The position numbers and the translations under genes are program-made. The notes below the pieces were generated by a model, which was given only the letters and a program-made list of their open reading frames with translations, was not told the DNA's origin and made no database searches. Positions 30,128 through 42,100 of a stretch of DNA of 64,000 nt are shown here, one piece after another. How positions within the stretch are numbered: the first letter of the stretch is position 1; each line of letters opens with the position of its first letter. This DNA is from Theristus sp. LFF4_11. Its lineage: Eukaryota; Nematoda; Chromadorea; Monhysterida; Xyalidae. The stretch covers positions 142,225-206,224 of the forward strand of contig JASANC010003119.1 of the NCBI GenBank assembly GCA_030248135.1, written 5' to 3'.

Positions 30128-32568
30128 TCAATTGCGCAACGACTTGAAGTAAAAGACGGACGCGAAATCATAGGCAGTGACGCAGAAGCTCGCGGCGCGC
30201 TCGTCGTTGAAGCAGGCGCCAATCAACGGGGCGTTCTCGATGCTCTGACTGAACACGCACTCGACCTGCAGAATCAGCATTAAGCGCCATTCATGGAGGT
30301 TGCAGCGCGTCAGCGCGCGTCACTTCGCTACAGATTCATGACGCAAAAAACAGCGCAGCTTCAGCGCGCGTCGGCGCGCTTCAGGTTTAGAACACACGCA
30401 CATTCATATGCTCGTTCATGTTAACGCGCTTCAGCGCGCGCGTGATGAATGGGCCTTTAGACAGACAATGCAATAGACAAGCTTGAGCACCAATGAAAAC
30501 TGCGCTCTCTACGCGCGCATCTAAACGCTGCAATGGGCGCTGGCCACTGCAAGCACACAACACAAACGAGTATGTGGCACTGTAACAAGCGTTCACCTGT
30601 GTGGAATCCACGGTTTTCTCCGTCTTTTTCGGCGTCACCTTCCAGACACGCACGAACGAGTCTTCGCTGGTCGAGACGAACTGAATTTAAAAAAAAGATA
30701 AAACCACGTCATAAAAGTCACAACATACCACAAAGAACGTGTCACAAAAAATGCCATTTTCGGTTTCAACGTGAATCAAACGAGCTGTGCGGCGTGTCTT
30801 GTGTGAGCGACCATTTTGGCGTCGTTGGCCGCCGCGACGCCGGTGACGATGCGCGCGTGTGCGAATATGTCCGCGAGCAACTGGCCGGAATGCAGCGCGT
30901 ACACGTACAGCTGGCCGAGCACCGTGCCGCACACGGCCAAGTGGCGTAACGTGGCAACACAGCTGATTGCCTGCCTGCAACACTTGTGGCGAACAGTGCT
31001 TTCGTGCAATCGCACGTCACAGTCCCAGTCAGAAGACATCGCGCTCTCTGTTGTGAAGCAGTGATGTCCCACGGTCACGCACGCACGCACGCACACACAA
31101 CGGCTGACACGCGTGCTCTGCTGGAGTGTGTGCTGCTTGGTGACTGGACACCACTGCGTTCACAGCGGCGCACGCTCGTTCCCCCGTATCGAGCGCCCGC
31201 ACAGCGCCACCGACCGAGTGCTGATGCGATTGACGACGTTGAGCGCCGTGTCGAAGCAGACGACGAGTCCGTCGACGCCACCAGCGACCATGTACTCGCG
31301 TGTGTCGCTGGCCAGATCGACGATGCCCGATTGGTGCTCGTGCACGCCGTTCTTGACACGCACCGAGTTCTCACCAACGCTGAGCACATGGATGCCGCCT
31401 CGGTGGTTGCCAACGCAGACGTACGAGCCCAACGACGCGATGCCTTTCGTGTACTTGCACGTGTCTGCAAACGCAACGCTCGTTCGCTCTGTTGCTGTGC
31501 ACTGCGAATAGTTACACGGCGACGACGACACTTTTGCAAGCAACTGCTTTTTGCATCGACTTTTTGCTTGCTTTCATTCATGCATTCACCAAGTTCATCA
31601 ATAATCTTGTGTTTCTTTAGGTTTTTTTGTGACATCAATTGTGTTTGTTTTGCATAATGGAAGTTTTGTGAATGTGTTGATGTGAACTGGCCGTGAGGCA
31701 TACAAATAAAATTGATTGATTGATTGAACTGTGTTCAGCGACACAAGTGTCGTGTCTTCTCAGTGTATACTGCTTCCATGCAGATCGTTGTAAAAAGAAA
31801 CTGAAAGCTATTCGACCGTTCTCGCTGGTCGGCACCGGCTGCCACGTCAGCGGGCTGTTCTTCTCCTCCATGTCGTAAACCTGCAAGGAGCATTGCTGCT
31901 TTTTGAGGTTTTTTCGGTCCGTTAACCCTAAAATCAAGTGAAAGAAAGACTTGCCGCAAAGCCGTCCATGGTGCAGACCACCAGCACCGGCATTGGCCGC
32001 GTCTTGACGTGGCAGAACTTTGCCTGCATGACGACGCTCGGCTGGCCGGACGCCGGATCCTTGGTCATCAGTGAATCGTACGTGAATCCCTCCAACTTTG
32101 AGTCCCATGACACAAAGTTGATCTGCAATAAGTCGGCAAACTTTACCACTTCAACCAACACGAAACCGGTGCGTTCGTGCGCTTCTGATCGCACTTTTAG
32201 GGTGTCCCAAAATTGAGCACAATTTAACGGGCTCATACGAGCCGAGCGCCGTCTCGCTCAGTTTCAGTAAAACTGAAAGCTGCGCAACACTCAGGTCAAC
32301 GCTCCAAGTTGTTGAAATGTGTTCGTTTTTTAGATTTTTTTTTTAAATGGCACACCCAGTATTTTTTTCAGAGCGGTCGATCTGTTCAGCAAAACAGCCA
32401 AATGAGCACAGAGTGTCTCACTTGATAGCGATGTGCCACTGCGGCATAGGTGAGATTCTTTGCCGAATTGTAGTACGTGGAGACGTTTGAGTGCACGGCC
32501 GACGCACTGCCGCCAGTTGCAACGATCTCGCGATGCAACGTGTACGAGTCTTCTTTGTTGCTCGACAT
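30128..32568 (-). CDS. WDR54: WD repeat-containing protein 54
   Basis: A WD40 beta-propeller protein of poorly known role. Exons on the minus strand follow the WDR54 order. From 32568, MSSNKEDSYTLHREIVATGG, then AKNLTYAAVAHRYQ. About 32190-31960, LVEVVKFADLLQINFVSWDS and MPVLVVCTMDGFA. About 31880-31800, LQVYDMEEKNSPLTWQPVPT. About 31505-31150, KGIASLGSYVCVGNHRGGIH, then HQSGIVDLASD and VAGGVDGLVVCFD. About 31055-30790, the QAISCVATLRHLAVCGTVLG and FAHARIVTGVAA segment. About 30680-30600, FVSTSEDSFVRVWKV. About 30280-30128, VECVFSQSIENAPLIGACFN, ending FCVTAYDFASVFYFKSLRN before the stop at 30128-30130. The C-terminal VTxYD(F/L)A is typical of WDR54. An alternative in-frame Met lies at 32634. 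A LINE tail occupies one intron and a GC-dyad block another. Confidence 0.88.
30288..30450. repeat. GCGC-dyad block in the last WDR54 intron
   Basis: Three clusters of the type CAGCGCGTCAGCGCGCGTCA recur within 160 bp (CAGCGCGCGTCGGCGCGCTT and ACGCGCTTCAGCGCGCGCGT are the others), each self-complementary at the core. ATTCATG(A/G) words and a GATGAATGG end link it loosely to family E. The CpG density is far above that of the surrounding introns. Confidence 0.5.
31551..31728 (+). mobile_element. 5'-truncated LINE 3' end in a WDR54 intron
   Basis: From TTGCATCGACTTTTTGCTTG to the closing ATAAAATTGATTGATTGATTG it is almost identical to 63525-63697, the 3' UTR end of the LINE at 61891-63697. Only the last roughly 175 bp were inserted, as is usual for 5' truncation during target-primed reverse transcription. 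AACTG precedes and follows it, a possible short target duplication. It is antisense to WDR54. Confidence 0.8.
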
Positions 32569-33113
32569 GCTTACCTCCTGACTACTAATAATACTGAGGC
32601 TTTGTTGAACGTGTGCGCTTGGCGGCCGGTCCATGTCTCCATGGTAACCGGTTTCAATGAGCACCTCTAAGAACAAGCAGCTGAAGCTAAATCACCATAC
32701 GATGATGGTCTCTTTATAGCGGACTCTTTATATATTTGGGTTTTGTTTTTTGTTAGCTCCTTGTTTGTACTCGTGTTTTCTTTTGTTTAGGTGTAACACT
32801 TTTGGCAAAAATTCGGCAATTCATTCGTTTATTTTGAAACTGGAGTGTAAAATGGATCTGGAACTCAACTCAACATGAACCATACTGCATTCACTGAAAC
32901 GAAACACTAAATATCCGCAGGTGATTCTACCACAAAAAAGTAACGAAGAAGAAAAACGATCGCAGAAAACAAAACCATCCGAAACAAGAAAAAACGCACA
33001 ACAATTCCTAAATGTACATGTAAAAGAGAAAAGCAACTGCGTATCAAAAGAAACGATCACGGACTAGAAAAAAGCGGCAAGCAGATCCAAGTATCATTAA
33101 AAATGCCCACAAA
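32569..33113. other. WDR54 5' region and 3' flank of the HTH-repeat gene
   Basis: About 545 bp between two minus-strand genes. The WDR54 5' UTR and promoter lie at the left, the end of the HTH-repeat gene's 3' UTR at the right. Sequence from about 32700 to 33060 is AT-leaning, with no coding frame of note and no repeat family member. Confidence 0.45.
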
Positions 33114-36100
33114 TCAAACAGCAGTGACTGAAGTTCTACCAGTTGTGCTGGGTGCTACTGTGGCAGCAGAATTAGTCGTGCTGCTATGACTTTTGGTGCG
33201 TTTCGCCGCAGCTGCGGTGTTGCTGGCAACAGGGAAATGCAGCTTGTACCACTCCGCCCAGGCGTTGTCGTCCAGTTCCATGCTGTAGTTGAATTCGTCG
33301 TCCGCGTGCGAGACCACTTGTCGACCGAGGCTGATCACAAAACGCTCGGGCACCGGCACGTTCGAGGACTCGAGTTTTCTGCAAGATTTTTTTGTGCTTT
33401 CAGATTCCGAACTCTGGTCGTAGGCAATGGATCAGCTGATTGGCTGCTTCCTCTGAAGTGTTCACTGATTGGTTCAGCCATCTCGATGCAGCCAAGCAGC
33501 GTGGCACAGTGAAACGCGCATGTGTTTCACAGTTGCACAGCAAATGCAATCGATCAACAACTGATCACAACAAGTAGCACGCGAAGCTGAGTGCCACACG
33601 AACTCACAAATCCACTCTTGACCAACTTTATAAACTGCACGAATTTCGGCATCAGCGGTCCGGGCAGCTGTACGGTCTCGAGTTGAATTTGGCGTTTCTT
33701 CTCTTCGAGTTTCTCTTGGAGTCGTCGGCTGACTCGAACGGGCGACGGCGACGTGCCGCCGGTGGCTGACCTGCGACCGCCGCGGCCACTGCCAGTAGCA
33801 CTTTTGCTACTGCTGCGTCGGCTGGCGCTGTCATCCGTGCTGTGCGCACCGTCCGACGCTGCTGACTGCTCCTGCGAGCGAATTAAGCCGGTCACGTCCG
33901 CTGTTATGTGTTGGAAACATCTCGTAATTCGTTTTACCAGATTGCGTTCGAACGCGTCCACCGTGGCACGATCGAGTTTCGCGGCGGCGCGATGCAGCGA
34001 CGCGAGCGGCTCATCGAACAGCTCAACGGCAGAGCGTACGCGTTGCACGTAGATGTCGAGCACGTGCTCGGAGACGTCGCCGTGGCACTTCAGCGCCTCC
34101 GCTCGCGACAGACCGTTCAACAGCACCTGACCGTTGAAGTGGCCCAAAATAGTGCGCGCTTGGAAGGAGCGGTTGCGAAATATCGAACGAAATAGCACGA
34201 TACGCCTTGTGCGTCCCACACCAGCAGTATTTGAACGGGTTGGGCTGGGTGGTTTCATTACAAGTATACAACCAATCAGCACATCTTGTTTCACTTTGCA
34301 GTGAGTGATATAGGAGTGAACGAACGTCTTCGAGCGCATCAATCAGTTGCTGCTGCATGTTTGCAGCGCGTCTGTACTGCATGCGCACCAGGTAGCGTGC
34401 ACAGCCCTTGATGCGACGTTCTGCCGCCTCTGCACTGCTGGTCGCCGCCGCCGCTGCGAGGTCGTTCACGTACTCCGTATAATCGTCCAGTTCGACCGTT
34501 GGCACAGCTGCAATGTGATCACATCGCACAGAGTCATCATAACCTCGTGATACAAACGCGAATGCACCAAAAGTGTCCGCTGTCAACAGCGGATTCGGCC
34601 ACTCAGCGAGCTGCCAGCCAGTGTGCTGCCTGGTGCAGCCAATCAGCGCCAGCGTGTGCGCCCAACACCAACCAACCAACCCCACCACCACACCAACCAT
34701 GTGCCAGCTTCGCGCGTCCCAGTTCCTCGTGTTTCGCGCGTTTCGCCGGCGGCGCTCGATCGTCCGTCGATGACGTGACGCGAGACGACGAGACGGGCGC
34801 CGCTGTCGCTGCTGGCTGCGCCGTGAGCGATTGCTCCGAGCGCTCGCTGTCGCGGCGTTTCTTGGCGCCCACCGCGGCGTCCGGCGGTGTCTCCTTGGGC
34901 GTCGTCGACGTCACCGGCGTCGTGCTCTTCGCTTTGTCGCCGGGCTCGGGTGAATCGGCGGATTTCGGCGGTGAGAGGCGCGCGTTGTCGCTCGCGTGCG
35001 CCTGCTGCGGCGACAGCGTGCCTGCGCTCGACTGTACGCTCTCCAGCACGTCCGCTGCTCGCTCGCTCGTCGTGTCCGCTGCGACGTCGTCGTCTGGCGC
35101 TGCGCCATGGCCGGCCAACCAGTCGCTCGTCATCGGTGCGCCGTCGTCGACGCTCAGGTGATGCTCACGCTGGTAGTCGGTGATGTACGACTCCTGAGAA
35201 ATGGGCACACAGTTTTCTGGGTCATCTCGGAACTGTGTACACTTTCTGGCACACCGCCGATTGGTTGCCAGTTGCAGCAGAGCAGTTGCCAAGTGCCCAG
35301 CAAGCCATTTAGCGCAATTTACAGCATACAAAAGCACCGTCTTGTCAACAGTGCGTTCGTGTGCGCAGCGAACGGACAATAACAATCGTTCGAGAGCACC
35401 TTCAGAAAGAGTTTGGCGATTCGCACGTAAGTGCTGAGCGTCGTCTGCGCGATGTCCGTCTGCGTCGACACCTCCAGCAGTGTTCGACGGTCGCCGAGCA
35501 CGGTCGTGATCGCACGCACCAGCTTGCGCATCTCGCCACGGTAATTGTACCTGAGCAACAAAGGGCAACATGCGAGCGCACTGGTGACAGACGGCTGACT
35601 CGTGTCCGTGTTGCCAACACACAGAATAAAACGCCAAACCGGCTGAGTATGTTGTGCAGTTCCTTCTCGAGCGGTGACGCGAGCTCGAGACTGATTGTGC
35701 CGTCGTCAGAGTCCGTCGCAATGCCGGTCAACGCGTCCGATTTCTCATTTGCCGCGCACTGGCCTGCTGCAATTTGAGCACACACGCATGTACTATTAAT
35801 TTTTTAGGTTCTGCGACTCAATGCGAGTGCAGACGTGAAAGGAAACTAGTTTCAATCTTTATGTGACAATTCAACGTCCCCTGAATGACTCGGTCCTATT
35901 TATGGGACTCGGATCACTTTGCCAATTTTGAATTCCTGCATCATGCATAAAACTGTTTACCCATCGGTGCGCGCATTGAGTCTCGAGACCAAAATAAAAG
36001 AACATAAGACATCCGTTTTTTTCTGCGATTACCGATGCGACACACGGTTTCATGAACAACAACGGCAGCAGCAGCAGCATGAACGCACCAGAATGGCCTG

Positions 36101-39100
36101 CTTTGGTGGCACCATCGGTGACACTGAGCACGAACGGATGGTTTGGATTGTTGGCGCTGTTGGTGGCGAGCTGCGTGTAGGCGAGCGACTTGGGCGCCGG
36201 ACAGGCGGCGCCGAGTAGATGGCGGGCACGTGACACGTACGGATGCACGGTGCTGCCTGCAGTGCACAGCAAATCACATCAACTCGCAATCATTCGCAAT
36301 CAGCCGTCGATTCACTCGGCTCAGCAATTGGTTCAACCAGCTCGCAGCAGGTCAATCCGCATGCAGATCAGTTCGAAATGCCGGAGTATGTGTCAGAGTT
36401 CAACGTGAACTTTGCACCAAAACGGCAGGAAGCAATCAGCAGCTGAGGCCGGTGCGAACACGTGCAGTGCGGCGTAGTAGACGTGCACGCACCAGGCAGA
36501 TCGTACTGGGTGCACGCCTCTTTTATGGTGCTCTCGCCGGTGACGGCGTCCATGACAGCGCGCGTCAGTCGGTCGCGTCTGTCGCCGACCAGATTGCACG
36601 TGACGACCACTTTGTCGACGGCCGCCTGGATCTCGGCGTGCGTGGCGCCCTCGCCCGGCGCCGCGTACTGCCGCTGCACGGTGGTCGCCTTCGCTGCGAT
36701 CGGCGACAGACCGACGGTGCTCGGCGGCGACTTCACGACCATGCTGGCGGCCGGCTGAAAATCGGATGGCCGGAGCGACACTGCGGATGCAGAAAGTTGG
36801 CAAACATTTGAAAGGTGAAAGTCCTGACCTGAAGACAGCGCACTCTGTTTAGAACACAGTGATTTTGAACATTCATTATGCCAGAAACAGAGCGCACTGT
36901 CTTCCAAATCCCACTGTCGAATTTCGGCAAGCCGACCGACAAGACGGATCAGCTAGACTGCACTCTGAGTGACGCCCATTGTGCCCATCACCGGCGTACC
37001 GATGCGATTCGTTTGTTTGCCGGTGAAATGCCGGTGAGCGGAACGCCCAAGGCGACGCGCGCCTTCTGCACGTACGGCTGGATGGTGCTTGGTGGCACCT
37101 GGTTGACGCGCGCGGCCTCGCTGGTGCTCACGCGCTCTGTTACAACCTGCAAGAAACACGCAACTGCACAACATGTACAAATGCGCACTGGTTGGCATTG
37201 TAGAGCGAATGTGAATCGCACTCAATAAAAACTTCAGTGCTAAATAAAACTGAACTGCACGAACACTGAGCACAGCCTCGTATAGGCGTCGTCGTCCCTT
37301 GACGTCATAGAGGCTGCTCTTCACCAGCTCGCCGATGATGCGCTCTGCCTGTTGCACGTCAATGTCCGGCGGGGGTGTGCCCGGCGCCAGTGAGCCGTCG
37401 TTTGTCAGACGCTTTACAGCACTGCACAAACGAGTACACACATTACTTGAGAAAGCTTTACGAAACTACATTACGAATACGAACTCCACAAACGACATTA
37501 AGAAAGACGGCCTATCCACAGACCGCAGTGTTGCCTTTGCACTGAGTTTGTTGTCGACATCGGCCAGTGCCGCCGTGAAATTCGCAGACGACACGGTGGC
37601 GGCGCCGGTGGCGTTCGACGGTGACGCAGCCGGCGACGGCGAAACTGCAACGGAACATGCAATGGTTGGACGCAATCAGTGATCCTGTTACACTGCACAC
37701 AGACACACGACCAATCAGTGCGCTGCCGCACATCAGGCTACGGTGGCAGCGTTTTGCTCCGTCAACAACAAAGTATTGTGGATTTATTCAAACGTGTCCG
37801 GACTAAAATGACGTCATTTGCTTTAAAAACGCCCGTTTGTCAAAGTACAGGCACTAAAACGTCAGTTTGGTGTGATTGCTACGACATTCACACTACGTTT
37901 ACGGGAAGAAATCAACTAAACGGAAAGTCTGGTTTGCTGTGAACGGCAAGCGCATGTTTGGCGGCACATGACGTCATTTCAGTGGGACACGTTTAAAAAA
38001 ATAGGTCATACTGACTTCTTGGTCTAAAATTGAGATTGCTGGTCATGGGGCCCTGTGCCTGCGGCGGGCAGTGTTCGCCCAGCAACGCACGCGCACGATG
38101 CACGTACGGATGGATGGTGCTGCTCGGCAGCTGCAGTTGGTTGGCGGCCGCGTTGATCGTCAACTCGCCAGAGATAACCTGCAATCGCAAACAGTCGCGC
38201 GTCACTCTCACCGAGTTTAGGCTGCACCAAGTAACAACAACACAGTTCGCCAATAGGCCTCCGTACGGCAGCCGTTCACCAGAGTTCGCTGCGTTTCGCG
38301 AAATTTATAGTTCATGAAATTAGAGCCTCCAGTCGCTTGCCAGGTTCATTAGGACAATACCAAACGTACAAACAACACTCACCCACAATCATAGCCTTAT
38401 ATAGCGCTACTATCGACTTTATTTTATTTAATTTTATTTAATTTTATCATATTTGAAGCACTGTGATGTACCAGCTCGACGGCACTTCGCAGTCGTTCCT
38501 TCTGCTCGGGCGGATACAAACTGCTTCGAATGACGCGCGCGACGGCCTCCTTGCACAGCTGCTCCGTGGTCATCGACGCGACGTCAAGGCCAGAGAGCAG
38601 ACCACTCGCAAGGTCCTTCGCGCGGCGTGCCTCAGCTGAAGCCTGAAAGCAAAACAAACATGAACACTATGTATCAGGCAAGTGACATAATTCCATCCAT
38701 AGACACATGATGATCGAGAACTGCTGCGTTGCAAAAGCCACCGAATGACGGCTACCTGCGATGCGCTCATGCTCATGACGGTCGCCGGGTCTTGGCCGTC
38801 GCGCAGCGCCTGCACCATCGCACGCGCACGGTGGTAGTACGTGTGCAGCGCATTCAGCGGGATGTTGTAGCTGCGTGCCGTGTCCTGCCAGTTCATGAAT
38901 GCGAATTGCGCTTATAAGCAGTTTTGTTAACTGAATTGAATTGAATTGAATCAAATTGAACAAAAACAGCAACGCAGGCAACCTTGAGCGGTACGTTCAG
39001 TTCAATGGAGTCGACCAGTGCACGCACCATGTTGCGCCGTTGGTCGCCGTTGTAGTGCGTGTTGCGAGTCGCGTGCAACACCACCGACTCGATCGAATGG

Positions 39101-42100
39101 CCGTTCGGCTGAAAATCGCACGCAACAACATAATTCGGAGGAACTGACATTGCACATGTGCGTGCTAAATTAGTCCGGGGCAGCTTGATGCAGCCAATCA
39201 GCGTCGTGCGCATGCGCCACTTTGACGGCAGGCCAGATTGCCTGCTTTGTAGTGCACGTGCGTGCCACCCACCAACTCCCGGTTGTCCTGCTCGTGCTGC
39301 TGTGCGTCATACTGCTCATCCTCAACGCCAGTGACCGGCAACGGCTCATCGTCCATCATCCACTCGTCCGTGTCCATGTTGCCGAACAGGCCGTCGTCCT
39401 CCGGCGCGGTCGGCTCGATCACCGGCCACTGCTCGTCAGCGTCACGCGAGTCGCCCGCCAGTTGACGTTGACGCTCGGCCACACTGCCGCCAGCGTCTGC
39501 GGCACGCTGCACAGTGGCGGCCTCAGTGGTCGCTTGTGGCTGCTGCTGGTTCATGCACGTCGGTCGGCGGATGACCGTTTTCGGTTTGCGCTTGTTCGAG
39601 CCGCCACTGCCGGCGGCGCTTGGTGACACCGAACTGGTCGCATTCGCGGCGCTCGCCGACGTGCACGAGGACGTAGCTGAAACGGCAACAACAACAGCAA
39701 TACGCACGCATGATCGTGTTCTGTTTTTTTTTGTTTGTTCGCGCGCCAGTTTCGGAAACCCTAAGGTACCAAAACTCCAACGGAACCGTTGTGGTGAACA
39801 GTTACTCTGTACGAATGTGCTCCGTGAATGCATGCATCCTGCGCGTAGTATTATTGATTGACAAGTGGAGGCAGTGCAGCGGCCAATCAGCTGATTATGA
39901 TCAGTTCAGTCGAAGCACACCACCGAAACCAGCACACAAACACACTCGACTGGCGATCGTCGTGTTCGCCCGCAGTCTGTCGGTGCTCGTCATCGCCCGC
40001 AACCGGCTCTTGCTTCACCGTAGCCGCCTCGCTGTCAGCGTCCTGCACGTGCGGCGGTGGACAGAAAATCGCGTCGAGCGCACTTCGTTTGCGTTTCAGA
40101 ATGTCGTCGGTGAGTTTTGATGGCGGCGCCGAGGACGTGACCGTGGTGGCCTGCGGCTGCGGCGTCTGGTGTGCGTGCGGTTTGCCTGCGTTCGCTGACG
40201 CGCACGTGCGCTCCGGCCACATACGCCCGCCGGCCGCGTTGCTGTTGCTTTTCGCACTCGCACTGTTGCTCGAGGCACATGGGTCGTCGCCTGACCGTTG
40301 CAGCAAGGCATCACTTCAGTCAGTACACTTCAATACTCTCCTCTTTTGTATTGTACATTGACCATTGAACCGTTGATGTTTGAGACAAATTGTGCGTTTT
40401 ATCAGACTTTCGATTGAGTGAGCGTCTCGATGCTGCGCATGCGCGAGCCAACCAATCAGCAACAATGAAAAGCAACCACTCAGCGCACTGCCCATAAACG
40501 CAGACACGTCCATGGAAATTCGCTGATGCCCGTCTGCCTCACCGAGCACCCGCGCGAGCGCCACGCGCGCCCTGTGGAAGTACGTCTGCAGCGTCGTGAA
40601 CGGCACGAGGTTGTCGACAGCGGCCGCCTTCATCGTCTTCTTTCCGCTGATTGCCGCGAACACCGCTGCTGCCAGCCGACGTTTCTTCTCGTCGTCTTCG
40701 TACTGGCAGAATTCGACCGCACGAGTCACGGCCATTTGGATCACTGAAATATTTCAACCGTTCGACGATCCATCAGATCGCGATCTCAAATACAAAGGTA
40801 AATTTTGAATTCACAGTTGAATTCACACAATATAGTGTGACGAGAAACGGGAATTTCGTTTGACCGCCTGCCCAATTTCGCCGCACTCACTTTTCGGGTT
40901 CTTCTTCCAGCTGTCCGGAATTTTCACCGGCTTGAACGGCGTGATGAACGTGGCGCCGGGGCCAGTGAACGTCTGTCGTTTCGGCTTCTGGTGGTGTGCG
41001 TGGTGGTGATGATGACGGGCGGACGTGCTGCGATGATGCGACGGCAGCGGGCGACGATGCGGTGCGCTGAACAACGCCAGCAAAAACGAGAGAGTGACTC
41101 TCAAATGTTACACGTTGCTTGCAGCGAACATGCGCAATCTGTTGTATTTCAAGTACAACAAGCAAGCTCGCTTGCACTGCAGGCAGCCGACTGCAGCGAA
41201 ACAAGCTCGTCACAAACCACTGTGGCAAACTGTTGCCGACTCACTTCTGTACAGTTGTGGAGGCCGCCGTCTGTTGGCCCGGTGCACTGAATCGCGTGCC
41301 AGCGTTCACGGTCGCCGCTGCATCGTGCTGTCTCGTGTTCACGCTGATGTTCTGGTCATTTGCAAGCGCCAGTGTGTCCGTGGCGCCCGCACACTCAGCC
41401 GCATCCGTCTGTCCGTCGATCAGTCCGAGTTGGCGACGTGCCTTCTTCACGTACGGATGCAGCGTGCTGAACGGAATGCTGTGCACTGCTGCCGCCTGCG
41501 TCAACGGCAGCTCGCCCTTGACCGTCTCGAACACCGCCAGAAACAGTCGATCCTTGTTAGCGCCGGCGTAGTGCGACGCCGCGATCTGATGGCGAACGGC
41601 CGATTCGATCGCCTGCACCGACGGAAGGCTCGCGCGCTTGCTGCCTGCAAACACACGGGATGCGCTCACATTCGTATGTGACTGCGATGCCGCCGCGCCC
41701 GGAGTTTTGGCGTGCTGCATGCCATGCAGTGATTTATTTACTTGACACGTATGCAGAACTGGTCACTTCAAATGTGGCCAATCAGCCGCTTGCATACATA
41801 CTTGGCAGCATCTCGACGTCGGCGTCAACGCCCAACAGCTGGCGTGCGTCCTTGACGATGTTTCGCAACAACTCTTCGTCGAGTGCGTAGTCAACAGCGG
41901 CCTGTGCGATGCGCAGCTCGTAGTTCAGGCATTTCACAACGCCCATGAACAACTGCAGCTGGCCGGCCGGCCCGAAATCGTCCACGGACACGTGCGCGTC
42001 GATCGCCTCGCGCGCTGCGTCCTCGACGTTCTCGTACTGAAAATTGCACTGAGCTTACGAAAACAGTAGTTTTTATTTGAATGGGCACAGTATGGCCGGA

